In this document: positions 26,959 to 36,628 of the stretch, in pieces
Layout: every line of letters starts with the position of its first letter
How positions within the stretch are numbered: the first letter of the stretch is position 1
From: JANXQG01 sp963719885
GTDB taxonomy: Bacteria > Planctomycetota > Planctomycetia > Pirellulales > Thermoguttaceae
Direction of reading: 5' to 3'
Length of the DNA stretch: 64,000 bases
Assembly: GCA_963719885.1 (NCBI GenBank)
Contig: CAVRDP010000024.1
Location: 1 to 64,000 of the forward strand
Made by a program: the position numbers and the translations under genes
The notes under the pieces: model-generated
The model's input: the letters and a program-made list of their open reading frames with translations, nothing else
Databases searched by the model: none
Told to the model about the DNA's origin: nothing

Positions 26959-27570
26959 GATTGCCTGTTGGTTGAGGGTTGAGGGTTAAGGGTTGGCTGC
27001 GGATGGCTGGTCGTCTGCATTCGCCTGTCCTTTTTTGTTCGGTAGTTACGGAATAATACGAATTAGCCGGCGATTTGCTACAGTGGCAGCCGCTCCGGAC
27101 GGCCTCGACGGGGCGCCAGCGGCGTCGTAAGGCGTTGCTTGCCAGGAGGTTAAAGCGATCCGAGAAAAAGAGCGGATTTCCGGAGATTTGAACGGCAAAA
27201 GACGCGCAAAGTCTCCCTCTGATGGCGGGTTTCGTGGCGCGCCGATTGTCGTTTCGAGCGCCGGTTGGAATCAAGAGCGCCGCAACCGTTGCCTCACGGA
27301 AACGGCGGCGCCGAAACCCCGGCGAAAGCGGACACGAGGGCGCCTTCCTGCCCCGACCGGCGGGGGACCTGCAAGAAACCCTAACGGACTCCTGGCCGCG
27401 GTCGGCCCCCTTTTTGAATCCGTGGGGGTGCAAAGCCGACCAGATGCCTTCTGACGCGGGAAATGGTAGATGGCAGTCATCGGGATGACCGCCAGTGATT
27501 GGTATGCTGCGGCCATGCGGCTCGCGCCGGCTTCGATGGGTGGGTGTCGGCTTCCGCGCCGGGTCGCCCA
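26959..27570. other. Intergenic stretch without recognised genes
   Basis: Contains GGTTGAGGGTTGAGGGTTAA (about 26970-26989), a short simple repeat, and otherwise GC-rich DNA with only overlapping spurious frames on both strands. I see no promoter, RNA or protein I can support. Confidence 0.5.
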
Positions 27571-27660
27571 CATGCGGGGTCATGCAGAAGAAAGTCAAGT
27601 CCCTATATTACCGGGCCCGCGTGCGGTTCTCGCTCTACGGCACCAGTAATCGTGGAGCGA
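27571..27660. repeat. Dispersed repeat Y, copy 1
   Basis: About 90 bp beginning CATGCGGGGTCATGCAGAAG and ending with ATCGTGGAGCGA. It aligns along its length with 34485-34573 in the same orientation, with scattered mismatches. It marks the left side of the redox gene block. Confidence 0.75.
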
Positions 27661-27756
27661 GCAGAACTTCTAGCGGCAATCGACCTACCTGTTGTGGTCG
27701 GTGGAGTCAATTGAATAACCAGGAGATCGCCATGCCCCTCTTATGGCTTTTGGGGT

Positions 27757-27803
27757 GGGGGTGACCGCCGCAGGCAAGTCGGCCAGTCGAGGTTCCGAGA
27801 ATA
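27757..27803. repeat. Dispersed repeat X, copy 1
   Basis: 47 bp starting GGGGGTGACCG and ending CGAGGTTCCGAGAATA, with three mismatches to the copy at 34411-34457 in the same orientation. The two X copies bracket the block from the nitronate monooxygenase gene to ohr. Confidence 0.85.
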
Positions 27804-27927
27804 GGCTGGTTTGTCAGAACGTCCGAGTAAACGGATGACTTTCTGCGACAGTCGTGTGATGCCTAGGCTTTGAACGCGCCAGACGCGTAACGGTGGGACG
27901 TCGTTGCACATCGGCTGAAATTGAAGG

Positions 27928-28996
27928 TTAGCGGGCGTCGGCCAGCTCGCGCGTAAGGAGATATGCCGAGATTTCCCGACAGCCGCTGGTATTCTGGCCG
28001 GCCCACAATGGTGAGAAGTCGCCAATGCCCAGGCTCTCGGCCTCTGGCGCAAAGGCGCGATGGCTGACGCAGCGAGTGGAAACCTCGGTGCGGCGGCGTT
28101 GATTGGTCCCAGTTCTCTCACGATGCGGTTGACGATCCCGCGAGCCGGGCGTCCGGTAAACAGATTTGTGACCGCGGTCAGGCGTGCTGCTTCGCTCGTG
28201 AGAGCCGCCCGATGCACCGTACTTGTGGTGGCTTCCGGACACAACATGTAGCTCGTGCCTACCTGCACGCCAGCCGCGCCGAGCGCCATTGCTGCCGCCA
28301 CGCCCTTGGCGTCTGCGATACCGCCGGCGGCAATGACAGGAATCTTTATCGCCCGTACCATCTGTGGCACCAGTGCAAAGGTGCCAAGCTGAGTGCTAAG
28401 GTCTTCCGAGAGGAACATGCCGCGGTGGCCGCCCGCCTCGATCCCTTGGGCAATGACAGCGTCGACACCGCGTGCTTCCAGCCAAAGTGCTTCATCGACG
28501 GAAGTCGCCGAGGACAGAATCGTCGCACCCCAGGCTCGGTACGCTGCGCCAGCAACTCCGCCGACGGCAGGCCGAAATGAAAACTCACAACAGGGGGCGT
28601 GAACTCAGACAGCACGTCGGCAGTTTCGGCACTGAAGGGGGCTCGCGCGGGCCCTGCGGTAATGGCGCTGGCGTCGATCCCGTACTCCGCGAAGTACGGA
28701 GCAAGCGCAGCCCGCCAGGCAGTCTCGCGTTCGACGTTGGGCTCCGGTTGAGTATGGCAGAAGAAGTTCACGTTAAATGGCTTCGTCGTCTGAGACCGAA
28801 TGGCGGTCAGTTCCTTTCGCATGGCGTCACGACCAAGCATAGCGCACGGAAGGGAGCCGAGCCCGCCCGCGTTGGAAACAGCCACCGCGAGTGTACTGCC
28901 TTGCACACCTGCCATGGGGGCCTGAATGATCGGGAATTCAATTCCGACGAGATCTTGAACAATCGTTGAAGTGGCTCCCATCCATCGTGGGTTCAT
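27928..28996 (-). pseudogene. Nitronate monooxygenase (NMO/2-nitropropane dioxygenase), two frameshifts
   Basis: The N-terminal third is VGIEFPIIQAPMAGVQGSTL and NAGGLGSLPCAMLG, typical of the FMN-binding NMO barrel. Near 28540 the frame shifts into SSATSVDEALWLEARGVDAV, IAQGIEAGGHRGMF and PVIAAGGIADAKGVAAAMAL (phosphate-binding loop). Near 28045 it shifts again to SLGIGDFSPLWAGQNTSGCR, ending at 27928. The enzyme would oxidise nitronates with FMN and oxygen. All family motifs are present across the frames, so sequencing indels are as likely as true decay. Confidence 0.8.
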
Positions 28997-29050
28997 TGTC
29001 GCTCCTCAGTTGCTAACCAACCGGTATTTCATCGATCTAGGGCCTCCCGA

Positions 29051-29659
29051 TCATAACTGGGAAATGGAGCGCCTATTTCGGCCGCGCCCGTGGTGTGCAA
29101 TGGCCCAGAGGCGAAGGTCTCCGAAGAGTTGCGCGAGAGCGGCGGGCAGGTAGTGGGCGTTGAGGCCACTGGGGTTGGGGAGGACCCAGGCGTGGCTGCC
29201 GCCGAAGCGGCCCTTTTGGAGGCCGACGCGGACGTCTTTGATGCCGGAGACGATACGGTAGGGGCCGATGCCGACGAAGGCGACGACGGTGGGGCGCCAA
29301 CGTTTGACTTTGGCTTCGAGGCGCCGGCCCCCGGCGCGAAGTTCGTCGTCAGCGAGTTCTTCGGCGCGGGCGGTGGCGCGTTCGACGATGTTGGTGATGC
29401 CAAATTTGAGGTCGAGAAGGAGGGATTCTTCAAAGGGGGAGAAGAGGCGCGGGGTGAAGCCGCCGCCGTAGAGGGCGGGCCAGAAGCGGTTGCCTGGGCG
29501 GCCGAAGTGGCGGCCGATGGAGGCGGTGTAGAGGCCGGGGTTTATGCCGGCGAAGAGGACGATGAGGTTTTTGGCGACGAGATCCGGGACGAGCTTGTTG
29601 TGCGCGGCGAGAAGTTGGGCTTTGGTGGGTTTCCAGGGGGTGGGCAATGTCCGATTCAT
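29051..29659 (-). CDS. mug: G/U mismatch-specific DNA glycosylase (Mug/TDG family)
   Basis: 202 residues from the ATG at 29659 (MNRTLPTPWKPTKAQLLAAH; an ATG at 29737 is possible). The catalytic motif is VLFAGINPGLYTASIGRHFG and the following PGNRFWPALYGGGFTPRLFS is diagnostic of Mug. The second motif is WVLPNPSGLNAHY, with the insertion-loop residues. It removes uracil or thymine from mismatches with G in base-excision repair. The frame is intact, unlike several neighbours. Confidence 0.9.
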   Translation of the reverse strand: MNRTLPTPWKPTKAQLLAAHNKLVPDLVAKNLIVLFAGINPGLYTASIGRHFGRPGNRFWPALYGGGFTPRLFSPFEESLLLDLKFGITNIVERATARAEELADDELRAGGRRLEAKVKRWRPTVVAFVGIGPYRIVSGIKDVRVGLQKGRFGGSHAWVLPNPSGLNAHYLPAALAQLFGDLRLWAIAHHGRGRNRRSISQL

Positions 29660-29792
29660 AGGGCCGCGGCCTTGGAGGGTATATTGCTGGAAGTCATGAG
29701 GTATCCTCCTATAGCGAAGGTTGTCGGTAGTTAGCATTATTGTCTCCTTGGAGATAGTTTACCAGCGGCTGGAATGAGCACTGACATCGGCG

Positions 29793-30383
29793 TTAAGGTG
29801 AGTAACGGGTGAAGACCAGGTCGCGAGATTTGGCCTGCTGGTGACAGGAAAAGCAGGTTTGGAGCAACGCCTTTTCGCCAGGTTTGCCGTCGCGCTCGTT
29901 GAAATGACCGAACCCCCAGCCGCCCGTGGAGGCGTATTTTTTTGAGTCCTTGACCATAAACTGAACGTTGGTGGGGGCCCCGGCAATAAAAGATTGGGAA
30001 CGGCCGAAGACTTTGTTGTTTTCCTCCGACGGGACGTGATGCCAGTGTAAAGCGGCAATGATTGTGCCCTCCGGGAACGGGAGCTTTCCTTCGCGGTAGG
30101 CCTTGATCGCTAGATCGTTGCCCAAAATGGCACCCAAACTCTTGAGGTTTCCTTCTTCGTGGGCCACGGAGATCAACTTCCAGTCGCGATATCCGTCAGG
30201 GATTTTGTCCACGAAGATTGGGGCCACCTTTTCATCACCCTGTCCGGACGCGGAGGCAATGTAGACGATCCCGCCGGCCAACGCTGCAACGGCCACCAGC
30301 GGGACAACGACCCCCCTCATACGGCGTCCTTGCAAAAGGCCGAAGACGCGCGGGGGGTACAAAACTTTTTCGAGTTGAGACAT
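29793..30383 (-). CDS. Cytochrome P460 family protein
   Basis: 196 residues. Membrane anchor or signal segment GVVVPLVAVAALAGGIVYIA. The P460 domain spans VDKIPDGYRDWKLISVAHEE to the C-terminus, with FMVKDSKKYASTGGWGFGHF and the covalent haem site TCFSCHQQ (CxxCH). Cytochromes P460 oxidise hydroxylamine or reduced nitrogen and sulphur compounds in the periplasm. The start may be the internal ATG at 30320. A C-terminal duplicate lies at 32466-32663. Confidence 0.85.
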   Translation of the reverse strand: MSQLEKVLYPPRVFGLLQGRRMRGVVVPLVAVAALAGGIVYIASASGQGDEKVAPIFVDKIPDGYRDWKLISVAHEEGNLKSLGAILGNDLAIKAYREGKLPFPEGTIIAALHWHHVPSEENNKVFGRSQSFIAGAPTNVQFMVKDSKKYASTGGWGFGHFNERDGKPGEKALLQTCFSCHQQAKSRDLVFTRYSP

Positions 30384-30428
30384 GACGTGCTACTTGTGAA
30401 AAGTGTCCTTTACGTGCACTCGTATCAA

Positions 30429-31157
30429 TTACCAGCGGCCTAAATGAGAGCCGCCATCGACATACAGGATGTCCCCCGTGACTGTCGCGGCGTCGGTCAG
30501 GTACATGACGGCATCCGCGATGTCCCGGACCGTCGAAGGCCGGCCCATCGGCGACAGGCCTTCCATCACGTCCTTCGGTGTGTTCTGGTGCATCGGCGTG
30601 TAGACGACGCCGGGCGCGACGGCGTTTACCCGGATGCCGTCTTTGGCGTACTCCATCGCTAGGTGCCGGGTTACCGTTTCCAGTCCGCCTTTGGTGATCA
30701 TCGGCACCGCGGCCGGGACGCCAAGGATCGGATTGCGAGCCAGGGCCGCCGTGATCGTGACGATGCTCCCGCCAGTCTTCTGGGCCAACATTTGCTTGAT
30801 GGAGAGTTGGGTGACGTACAGGAAGCCCTCGACGTTCGTCGAGACCAGCGACTTGAAGTCCTCGGCCGTGTAGTCCGTGAACGGCTTGGTGAAGAAGATT
30901 CCGGCGTTATTCACCAGTGCGTTGATCGACCTGAAGCGCGTCAGGGCCGTCTCGACGACCTTGGCCGCAGTCGCCGGCTCGCCGATGTGGCCGTCCACCA
31001 GAGCGACGTGGTCGGAAGCCGCAACCTCGGTGGATTGCGTCACCTTGCGGGAATTGGCAACGACGTTGAAACCGCGTTCGACAAACGCCTTCACGATTCC
31101 CGCGCCAATGCCCTGCGACGCTCCGGTCACGATGGCGGTCTTCGCTTGGCTGCTCAT
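30429..31157 (-). CDS. Short-chain dehydrogenase/reductase lacking the catalytic Tyr
   Basis: 242 residues, usual SDR length. Cofactor motif TGASQGIGAGI (about 12-22), NNAG in INALVNNAGIFFT, and the lysine in AAVPMITKGGLETVTRHLAM. The position four before that Lys, where the catalytic Tyr normally sits (Y-x-x-x-K), is Pro. I recall related SDR subgroups with the same TKGGL context that also lack Tyr, so this may be a subfamily trait more than damage. The reaction is unknown. Confidence 0.85.
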   Translation of the reverse strand: MSSQAKTAIVTGASQGIGAGIVKAFVERGFNVVANSRKVTQSTEVAASDHVALVDGHIGEPATAAKVVETALTRFRSINALVNNAGIFFTKPFTDYTAEDFKSLVSTNVEGFLYVTQLSIKQMLAQKTGGSIVTITAALARNPILGVPAAVPMITKGGLETVTRHLAMEYAKDGIRVNAVAPGVVYTPMHQNTPKDVMEGLSPMGRPSTVRDIADAVMYLTDAATVTGDILYVDGGSHLGRW

Positions 31158-31210
31158 GGTTGTTTATCTCCAAAAGGATCGGGCACAAACAATTTGATGG
31201 CGTCCTCGGC

Positions 31211-31519
31211 TTAGAGAGACGAGATCGAGTCGACCATCTTGTTTGTGCTCACAACGGCACTGGCGTAGTTTGGGATATTGACGTTGAGAGCAGCGTGCAT
31301 TTCCACATCCGAGTAATCCGCGGTCGCGTCTTTTACCATTGTGACCTCGTAGCCAAGCTCAGCGGCATTCAGGACCTGCAACATGTGAGGAACACAACTA
31401 TTCGCTTCTGCAACAGGCTTCAGGCGATTCCATGCTTTGCCTCCCGCGGAAATGAAATCGTTGTAGGGATCGATGACGAGAAGTGCGGTGATCTCTTTGT
31501 CATACTTCAGATCTGCCAT
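31211..31519 (-). pseudogene. Isochorismatase-like cysteine hydrolase with internal deletion
   Basis: 102 residues from the ATG at 31519, preceded by GAGGAACGAAC. The N-terminus (ALLVIDPYNDFISAGGKAWN) is the start of the family with the catalytic Asp, and the C-terminus (AAELGYEVTMVKDATADYSD, NIPNYASAVVSTNKMVDSI) is the end of it. The middle 100 or so residues of a roughly 220-residue family, including the catalytic Lys and Cys, are missing. The junction at LQVLNAA/AELGYEV is in frame. The product cannot be an active hydrolase. Confidence 0.7.
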
Positions 31520-32439
31520 GTTCGTTCCTCTTTTCCCGACGCGGTGAATGTCGCCGCATTCTTCCTGACGAACTCCTGCGCGCTCAGCGGCCCTTGCCCC
31601 GTTAGCGTCAGCACGTCGCCCGACATCCGGTCGTAACGTCCCACGCGGTGCAGATCGGCCATCGTCGCGAGGTGCTTCACCAGGTGAACCGGCAACCCGC
31701 GCTTGAGCAGCCCGTCTCGCCACGGCTCGACCGGAATGTCCTGAAAGGTGATCGTGCGGCCAAGCGCCTTCGAATACTCCTGGGCAAAGAAATGCATGTT
31801 TTCGGACTGCGGACCGGTCAGGTGATAGATCTTGCCGATGTGCGGCTGCGGATCGGCGAGTAGCGCGGCGACCACACGTGCAACGTCTTCCGCTGCGACC
31901 GGCGAAGTCTTGCCCTCCCCGAACGGTAGTCTGATCTGATTTGATTTCCTGACTGAATCCGAAGTGAAAATCAGGAAGAAGCCTTCGAGAAACACTGTCG
32001 GCCGCACGTGCACGACCGGCAGACCGGACCAGTTCAGCGCCTGCTCGGCGAGCCAGTGCAGCTTGTGCTGTGGGCTGGCGGTGGTTTCGGTAATGCTCAT
32101 CTGTGAGAGCGTCATCTGCGACATATTGATAAACGCCTTCACGCCGTGATGCTTCGCCACCGCCGCCGTATTGACCGTCGCGGCCAGATAGGCATCCGAA
32201 ACCGACATGCCGAAGTACATCGTCTCGCAGCCGGCAATCACCCTGTGCATCGAATCGAGATCGAGCAGATCGCCCAACACGACCTCCGCACCCACGTCGC
32301 GCAACGCCTGTGCCCGTTCGTCTTCACTTCGCACCATCGCACGCACTGCTTTGCCTTGCTTCAACAGCAGTTCGGTGACCGTGCGCCCTACCGCGCCGAC
32401 GCGGCCCGCCGCGCCGGTGACCAGAATGGGATTCTGCAT
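31507..32439 (-). CDS. NmrA-like NAD(P)-binding protein
   Basis: 310 residues from the ATG at 32439. Rossmann motif ILVTGAAGRVGAVGRTVTEL (about 5-24), with AMVRSEDERAQALRDVGAEV and VLGDLLDLDSMHRVIAGCET typical of NmrA/quinone-oxidoreductase-like SDRs. LTGPQSENMHFFAQEYSKAL marks the C-terminal half. Its stop overlaps the start of the isochorismatase remnant, so they formed an operon. It may sense redox state or reduce quinones. Confidence 0.85.
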   Translation of the reverse strand: MQNPILVTGAAGRVGAVGRTVTELLLKQGKAVRAMVRSEDERAQALRDVGAEVVLGDLLDLDSMHRVIAGCETMYFGMSVSDAYLAATVNTAAVAKHHGVKAFINMSQMTLSQMSITETTASPQHKLHWLAEQALNWSGLPVVHVRPTVFLEGFFLIFTSDSVRKSNQIRLPFGEGKTSPVAAEDVARVVAALLADPQPHIGKIYHLTGPQSENMHFFAQEYSKALGRTITFQDIPVEPWRDGLLKRGLPVHLVKHLATMADLHRVGRYDRMSGDVLTLTGQGPLSAQEFVRKNAATFTASGKEERTWQI

Positions 32440-32465
32440 GTTTTTCCTCCTGTGCGTTCTCGGTA

Positions 32466-32663
32466 TCAAAGCGCGTAACGGGTGAAGACCAGGTCGCGAT
32501 CATTGATGAGCGCGTGGCAGACAAAGCAGCTCTTGAGCATCGCCTCGCCAGCGGGTTTGCCGTCGTCAAATTGAGCGAACCGCCAGCCGCCAGTCGAAGC
32601 GTATTTTCTTGAGTCCTTGACAGGCATTATGATAAGCAATCCTGAATCAGGGCTGCCGGCCAC
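32466..32663 (-). pseudogene. C-terminal fragment of a second cytochrome P460
   Basis: 65 residues. PVKDSRKYASTGGWRFAQFD then SCFVCHALINDRDLVFTRYA parallels the C-terminus of the P460 protein at 29793-30383 (DSKKYASTGGW, CFSCHQQAKSRDLVFTRYSP). CxxCH is kept, but the N-terminal half of the domain and any export signal are missing. It is a truncated paralogue within the same block. Confidence 0.75.
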
Positions 32664-32716
32664 GATTAGCGGATCGGATGCGATGTGGCGATCGGGTGAA
32701 TAGTCCCTGCGGTGGA

Positions 32717-33302
32717 TCAGCCGAAGGTGAACGAAAACACCTCCACTCCCGAATCGAGAAACTCGATCGTGAACTGTCGATCGCCGATGGGCTTCGGCTG
32801 TCGGATCAACTGGTACAGCCGCTGCTCGGTGACCGTGCCGTTGCCTTTTTCGTCAGCGTCAACTCCGTGAGCGACCCCCGGCGGCTTTCCACTTATGAGC
32901 ACGCGATAATCGATCTTCATCTCCTTGACAGCCCAACGGACGTTATCGACGTGTTTCTCGAAGTCGAACTCGGGCGCGTGCACGCCGATCACTACCAATC
33001 CTCGATCCTTGTACTTCTCGGCCCACGCGCGGACATAAGGAAGGGAGCGTCGCCAATTGACGCAGGAATAGGTCCAGAAGTCGATGAGGGCGACCTTTCC
33101 GCTGAGGTCGGCCGCCGTCAATGGCTTCGAATTGAGCCACTCGGTGGCGGTTGCACGAGGCAGATCGCCTTCGATGGGTAACGGAACCGATTCGGGGGAC
33201 TGCGCCTTCGCAGTACCGATCACGCCAAGGTGCCGCGGCGGCAATCGACATGGCCGCAATACCAAGAAAGCGGCGGCGTTCAGGGTTGATTTCCTCGGAC
33301 AT
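32717..33302 (-). pseudogene. Tat-exported redoxin (thioredoxin-like), internally deleted and frameshifted
   Basis: From the ATG at 33302: twin-arginine signal NPERRRFLGIAAMSIAAAA, then one frame change near 33240, then KVALIDFWTYSCVNWRRSLP and RGLVVIGVHAPEFDFEKHVD (thioredoxin fold with the TYSCVNW site of DipZ-like redoxins). At KEMKIDYRVLISGKPPG the sequence jumps straight to the family's C-terminal domain (GNGTVTEQRLYQLIRQPKPI, FLDSGVEVFSFTFG). About 100 residues of the usual middle are absent. Parents were probably about 300 residues. Confidence 0.75.
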
Positions 33303-33332
33303 TTGTAGATCCTAAACTGGATTTCAAGCAGT

Positions 33333-33812
33333 TCAGACCAGGTTAATCACGACGTCGATATTGCCCCGCGTGGCTTTGGAATAGGGACAGGTGTGGTCGT
33401 GGGCTGCGTCCACCAGGGTCCGGGCGACTGCGCGCTCCATGCCCGGCAGGCTGATATTGAGGCGAGCCCGGAGCAAGTAACCGCCGTCATTTGTGCCCAA
33501 ATCCACTTCGGCGTCAATGGCCCGGTCAGCCGGGAGAGGGATTTTCATTTCGGCGGCCACGTGCGCAATCGCACTGAGGAAACAGGCCGACCAACCAGCG
33601 GCGAACAGTTGCTCCGGATTGGCGCCGCTGCCCGCTGCGCCGGGAGAAGAGAGCTTAATGTCCAGTCGGCCATCCGAACTGCGGGACGCGCCGTCCCGGC
33701 CACCGGTGGTGTGGACTTTGGCGGTGTACAGCACTTTTTTGAGGGTCGTGTCGGGCTCCTTGTAGACCGTGACAGATCCAGGGTTTTCTCGATCAATCGT
33801 GGCAGAAGGCAT
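33333..33812 (-). CDS. ohr: Organic hydroperoxide resistance protein (Ohr/OsmC family)
   Basis: 159 residues from the ATG at 33812 (MPSATIDRENPG); the longer frame to 33971 lacks family sequence. KKVLYTAKVHTTGGRDGASR, LDIKLSSPGAAGSGANPEQL and FAAGWSACFLSAI give the first redox Cys, and DHTCPYSKATRGNIDVVINL the second. It detoxifies organic hydroperoxides by Cys-based peroxidase chemistry. The gene is intact and is the outermost gene of the redox block. No OhrR repressor is adjacent. Confidence 0.9.
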   Translation of the reverse strand: MPSATIDRENPGSVTVYKEPDTTLKKVLYTAKVHTTGGRDGASRSSDGRLDIKLSSPGAAGSGANPEQLFAAGWSACFLSAIAHVAAEMKIPLPADRAIDAEVDLGTNDGGYLLRARLNISLPGMERAVARTLVDAAHDHTCPYSKATRGNIDVVINLV

Positions 33813-34410
33813 TGTCTTGCTCCTTTCAGTTGACAAGCTCGTTCGGCAAGAATTCGGGACGCACTCGGCGTGCGATTCCGCAGGGCCCCCGTTTGGCGCA
33901 ATTGATGCGCAAAGGGAAAATCGATCTCTGTCTTCTCGTGACGACTCCGCGTCAGGCTGCTCGATGCACACGGGTCGCCGGTTTGAAACGCGAAAAAGCG
34001 TAACTGCCCGCTTTTGGGCGGGCCTCGTCTCACGCTATTCTTACGTCCGGGCACGGACAGTCAAGTGCTACAATTTCTAGATTTCATCTCTTGGATCTGC
34101 GCGCCAAAGGCTTTTTATTTGGCCACGACATGCATCCTGATTTGATGGGCACCGGATCGTTCTTTCTAAAACCATTTCAAAATCGGGTGCCATTCGGCAA
34201 GAAGCTGACTTGGAAAGGGCAATCGCACCTGTGCCGTCTTCCGATAGGTGATGAACAGATACGGGGTAGCAATGACCAACCCGCCCTGACGCACAGCGGC
34301 GTCTACAGCATGCCACGCTAACTTCGATCCGCGGAAGTCGGGCTGACCGACGAGTGCTAGTGCGCGGAGGTGGGCCGACGCGTGCTGGAAATGACCTTCG
34401 CTGCGGAGGC
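33813..34410. other. Intergenic stretch without supported genes
   Basis: About 600 bases upstream of ohr. Open frames exist on both strands but none has recognisable sequence or a convincing start. The promoter of ohr must lie at its left end. Confidence 0.5.
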
Positions 34411-34573
34411 GGGGGTGACCGACGCAGGCAAGTCGGCCGGCCGAGGTTCCGAGAATATGGTGGTTTTTGCCGTCGGATTGCCGGCATGCAGGGTCATGCA
34501 GAAGAAAGTCAAGTTCCTGTTTCGCCGGTCAGGGTGTGGCTCTCGCTCCACGGCATTAGGAATCGTGGAGCGA
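34411..34573. repeat. Dispersed repeats X (34411-34457) and Y (34485-34573), copy 2
   Basis: X and Y lie side by side here in the order X-Y. At the left side of the block the order is Y (27571-27660), then X (27757-27803), all in the same orientation. X starts GGGGGTGACCGACGCAGG. Y contains GGGTCATGCAGAAGAAAGTC. No protein is supported within. Confidence 0.8.
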
Positions 34574-36194
34574 TACGGCTGAAGACATGCTCCTTCCTAG
34601 ACGGCCGAACGATCTTGTCACGTGTCGGCGTGTCCAACCGATGCGCACGAAGGCTCGTTTCGTTGGCCATTCATCCGTCAGACTGGAAGGTAGTCGGCGA
34701 GGAGCGGGCACGGTGGGCATGCGTCAAGAACCGCGGTTACGCCGCATCCATTTTCAGCAATTTGTCGATCGAAGCTGCGTCCGGCAATTGCGGCGACGAC
34801 TTGTCCTGGTTCTGCGAGCTCATTAGGTCCCAAATCCAAGCGACATTCGGCGACTGTAAAATGCCTTGCCCCGTGCTCAACACGGCGTCGCGTGCCAATT
34901 CGGTGGCGTTCTTGCTCGAATTGGATCTAGCGCTAGCCTTGGCAACCGAAGCTGCGGCATCTCGGCTCGTCAACTGCTGAATCGCCAAGCCCGTTGCCAC
35001 CGGTGAAGGCGCACTGATCGCCTGACTGGCGACTGAAGCCGCCGACGTGGGCGTCGCCGGCTGCGCAGTTGCCGCATTGGAAACTGTCGGAACACTCGAC
35101 GACGCGACTTCCGCCAGCGGGCTTGCGGAAACCGCACCGGTGCTGCTGGCTGCGGCCGTCGCGGAAGTCGCGACGATACTTGGGTCGAAGATAAAGGTCC
35201 CACCCGCCCCGATCGTCAGACTGGTTCCGTCCGGCAATGCAGAGGCGGAGGTGACGACCAGACTGCCTGCCAAAACCCGCGTTCCACCGGAAAAGCTGTT
35301 GATTCCAGTCAGGACGACCTCGCCGGCGCCGGTCGTTATGAAGCCGCCAGCTCCGGAAATCGAACCGCCGAACGTTGAAGCTTGCGAGCTGCTCGTGTCG
35401 ACAGTGAGATTATACCCGCCATTGTCGATATCCCCGGAATCCATCATGCTTCCTAGCGAGTCAGTGACGGCGAAGGTAGCGTTGCTGCCCAAGGTAATGG
35501 GCAGTTGGATCGTGCCGCTTTGGGCCGCCAGATTGACCACCGGTACTGAGATGGACGTCAGCGTAACGCCGTTGCCGCCGAGCACAAAACCGGGCGAGGC
35601 CAGCGTGATCGAATTGAGCGACGTGCCGGCCGGCAGATCGTTGTCGGTCGTGGTTTGCGCGATCCCTTGGAACACCAGGGCGTCGCCGGCGCCGGGAGCG
35701 GACGGACCGAACCAATTCGAAGCATCCGACCAGAGATTGTCGCCGCCGCTGCCCGACCATGTGTGCGAAAGGACGTTGAATGCGTAGGCCCCGATATCGA
35801 TATCTCCCGGCACCCGCGGCGCCGGTGATATCCGTCGCCGCGTGCCGGTACTCGTCCCGCTGCCAATGGCGGGCGAGCCGGCCGAGAGAGAAAAATTGTC
35901 GTCCAGCCCGCCATTGTAGTTGTGTACGGGGTCGTAGCCCAGCACACCGTCCGCGCCTGCGAGATCGACAAACATCGGATCGCCGTAGACCGAGTTGCCG
36001 TCCTGGCCGGAACTGGCCTGCCAGTCCAGCAGCGGCGTGGCGGGATTCGAGTCCAGATCGACTGTCGCATTATTCCAGAACCCGAGGTTGCGCGTTGGGG
36101 CCCGGGACGGTCCCGAGGAAGAACAGGTTGTAATTACTCTGGAAGCCGGTTTGGCTGTCTGGAGCAACGTACAGGTCATAACCGGCCAGGACGT

Positions 36195-36628
36195 AGAGGA
36201 TGTTGTTCGTTAGCGAGATGTTTTGAGAGTAGTCCTGGATACGGACGGCATCGCCCACCGGCTGATAGATCGTGTTGTTGGTGATCTGGGCGCCGCCGCC
36301 ATACCCAACATCATCGACGAGGATCCCCTGGTTGACGTTGGCGTAGATCAGGTTGTTGCTGAGCTGCGCGTTGCCATAGTAAAAACCTTCGAGTTGCACG
36401 CCTACGCCGTTGCTGTACACGGTGTTGCCCTGGAGGACGGCCACTCCTTCGCCCACGACGTAGATTCCGGCCTGGCTGTTGTCGTAGACGCGATTGTCGA
36501 GGGCCTGGTCGTCACCGCCTTCCATGAGGATGCCGTAGTAGTTGCCGTACACCACGTTCTGCTGGGCCACGCCGCCGTACTCGAGCAAAATGCCGGCGGT
36601 CCCGCTGCTCGTCTGCCCGTAGACGGTG
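36195..36628. repeat. Intragenic duplication, copy A
   Basis: About 430 bp of the giant gene is nearly identical to about 38793-39230. Copy A keeps GATCTGGGCGCCGCCGCC where copy B has GATCTGGTGCCGCCGCC. It encodes the beta-helix stretch VYGNYYGILMEGGDDQALDN. Confidence 0.85.

Noticed and set aside
27571..34573. X/Y repeats as integron attC sites with gene cassettes.
   Set aside because: No R' or R'' core pairs (GTTRRRY) and no integrase; there are only two copies around an eight-gene block.
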